A stretch of DNA of 39,095 nt, from the NCBI GenBank assembly GCA_002449955.1, contig DJYD01000006.1, positions 1 to 39,095 on the forward strand, in the 5' to 3' direction. Source of the DNA: Lachnospiraceae bacterium UBA6987 (lineage in GTDB: Bacteria; Bacillota; Clostridia; Lachnospirales; Lachnospiraceae). The notes under the pieces were generated by a model. That model ran no database searches. It was not told the origin of the DNA and worked only from the letters and a program-made list of their open reading frames with translations. The translations under genes and the position numbers were made by a program. Below, piece by piece: positions 38,323 to 39,095 of the stretch. Position 1 is the stretch's first letter. Every line of letters starts with the position of its first letter.

Positions 38323-38360
38323 AAAATGCGCCGGTACCCTTTCGGATACCGGTGCATTTT
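38323..38360. terminator. Bidirectional terminator of rlmD
   Basis: Arms AAAATGC-G-CCGGTA and TACCGG-T-GCATTTT, 58 bases after the rlmD stop; T-run at the right end, A-run at the left. Confidence 0.88.
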
Positions 38361-38386
38361 ACCATGAATTACCGTTTCCTTCCCTC

Positions 38387-38415
38387 TTGATTTTCTTCCT
38401 CTCGTGGAATATAAT
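38387..38415 (+). promoter_or_regulatory. Promoter of the HTH gene
   Basis: TTGATT (38387-38392), 17 bases, TATAAT (38410-38415), about 80 bases before the start codon. Confidence 0.7.
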
Positions 38416-38422
38416 AAAAGAC

Positions 38423-38440
38423 GGTTAGAGTAGGCTAACC
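38423..38440. promoter_or_regulatory. Operator-like palindrome at the transcription start
   Basis: GGTTAG-AGTAGG-CTAACC, perfect 6-bp arms, directly after the -10 box where the start site must be. A related palindrome lies at 38733-38748. Confidence 0.6.
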
Positions 38441-38494
38441 ATTTCTGGCCGACTTGTTCCTTTGCACAGTCTATGCAGCAGAAAGAGGTGCAGA

Positions 38495-38716
38495 TTGAAA
38501 GGGTATCTATCAGTTCAACAGACAGCCGATAAATGGGGTGTTTCTGTACGTTGGGTGAATCAGTATATACTTGAAGGAAGAATATCGGGCTGCGAACGCT
38601 TTGGGCGCGTGTGGGCCGTTCCTGAAGATGCTGTGAAACCAAAGCGGCTTACACCGGGCGTGAAGGCAAAGCGGTCTTCTTCTGCTCAGAATGCCGCAAT
38701 AAAATCAGCAGAGTAA
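38495..38716 (+). CDS. Small helix-turn-helix (excisionase/MerR-like) protein
   Basis: 73 residues from TTG 38495, chosen because GAGGTG stands five bases upstream and the protein homology-like part begins there (KGYLSVQQTADKWGVSVRWVNQYILEGRISGCERFGRVWAVPEDA). This is the MerR/excisionase winged-helix pattern for DNA binding, with the final wing FGRVWAVPEDAVKP followed by a basic tail. Such genes are common in Clostridia as stand-alone regulators or mobile-element accessories; no element is visible here. It shares a promoter with the alpha/beta hydrolase gene that starts 46 bases after its stop. An operator-like palindrome lies on each side, suggesting autoregulation, perhaps by another regulator. 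Confidence 0.7.
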   Translation: MKGYLSVQQTADKWGVSVRWVNQYILEGRISGCERFGRVWAVPEDAVKPKRLTPGVKAKRSSSAQNAAIKSAE

Positions 38717-38732
38717 TTTTTTTACCCAAGCG

Positions 38733-38748
38733 GTTAGCCAAAGCTAAC
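38733..38748. promoter_or_regulatory. Operator-like palindrome before the hydrolase gene
   Basis: GTTAGC-CAAA-GCTAAC, perfect 6-bp arms, 15 bases before the hydrolase start codon and related to the palindrome at 38423-38440. Confidence 0.5.
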
Positions 38749-38762
38749 AAAAGGGAGATTCC

Positions 38763-39095
38763 ATGTTTATCAATGAGTATGGCGATAAAAATAATCCACT
38801 CGTCCTGCTTCTGGCACCAATGATGGTATCGGGTGAGGACCTGTACCAATTGATGTATCCGTTTTTTAAACACGAGTATCATTACATCGCGCCGGACCAG
38901 GGCGGTCACGGGAAAGCCGGAGCCTATATCAGTGCTGATGAGGAATATAAAACGCTGAAAAGATTCCTGCTTGACGAGGGATACAGAGAGATCGAACTGG
39001 TTTATGGTGCGTCCCTGGGTGTTGCGATCGGATATAGACTCTTCCTGGATCCTGATTTTACGGTTCATCAGGCCTGGTTTGACGGTGTGGCACTC
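38763..39095 (+). CDS. Alpha/beta hydrolase, 5' part
   Basis: 111 residues, cut by the window edge; ATG 38763 with AAAGGGAG upstream. Alpha/beta-hydrolase start: an initial strand NPLVLLLAPMMVSGEDLYQLM (oxyanion region), PDQGGHGKAG (the HG-like bend) and the nucleophile elbow VYGASLGVAIG with the catalytic Ser in GASLG. The catalytic Asp and His are beyond the edge. Substrate cannot be inferred. Lies downstream of the helix-turn-helix gene, in the same direction and probably the same transcript. Confidence 0.85.
   Translation, partial: MFINEYGDKNNPLVLLLAPMMVSGEDLYQLMYPFFKHEYHYIAPDQGGHGKAGAYISADEEYKTLKRFLLDEGYREIELVYGASLGVAIGYRLFLDPDFTVHQAWFDGVAL

Noticed and set aside
1..39095. CRISPR arrays, tRNA and rRNA genes
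   Set aside because: No regularly spaced identical repeats and no cloverleaf or rRNA-like stretch was seen on reading; a covariance-model search was not possible.

Overview
The window looks like chromosomal DNA of a GC-rich gut Firmicute, most likely Lachnospiraceae or a related Clostridia family. Pointers are the archaeal/eukaryal-type prolyl-tRNA synthetase, the CsoR/CopA copper operon, rubrerythrin, a GHKL/LytTR two-component pair with VanZ, strong AGGAGG ribosome sites, and short dispersed intergenic repeats typical of these genomes. The assignment is inference; no rRNA or tRNA gene is present to settle it.

Left block (1-17047). A truncated threonine aldolase and an E2-like acyltransferase-fold gene on + converge on a long minus-strand block. 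Read in its own direction that block holds tatD, rsmA, a DUF5711-like protein with a histidine kinase and response regulator, nth, a 41-residue membrane protein coupled to trmL, lplA, a lipoprotein, a one-helix membrane protein, proS, csoR, copA (with an in-frame CopZ-like tail and its own ribosome site), rubrerythrin and a YdcF-family membrane protein. The csoR promoter has -35 and -10 boxes with a CsoR-type operator in the spacer.

Middle block (about 17050-29050). This is an accessory region with decayed genes and visibly lower GC in parts. It holds a 5'-truncated AAA ATPase and an Mrr-like nuclease; a stand-alone winged-helix plus LicC/PntC-like cytidylyltransferase; and a strong promoter with a 13-bp inverted repeat in front of a binding-protein-dependent ABC transporter. 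The double-length permease of that transporter is fused in frame to a second winged-helix plus cytidylyltransferase module. Then come an IS3-family transposase remnant, rmlA, a broken manA, and an intact two-gene nuclease plus SMC-like ATPase operon that looks like an anti-phage system.

The most novel item is 18863-24332. It reads as a module to import a phosphonate or phospho-base (2-aminoethylphosphonate is the best guess from transporter architecture) and activate it with CTP, probably for decorating surface glycans. No LicD-type transferase is in view. The second candidate system is the nuclease/ATPase pair at 26589-29044.

Right block (29281-39095). All + strand: an Rpn-type PD-(D/E)XK protein, a DJ-1/PfpI protein, a GHKL kinase - LytTR regulator - VanZ operon with ATGA overlaps, a membrane-anchored HtrA-like protein that has lost its catalytic His and Asp, yhaM, and rlmD with a C-terminal extension. 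Last come a small helix-turn-helix gene under an operator-like palindrome and the start of an alpha/beta hydrolase cut by the window edge.
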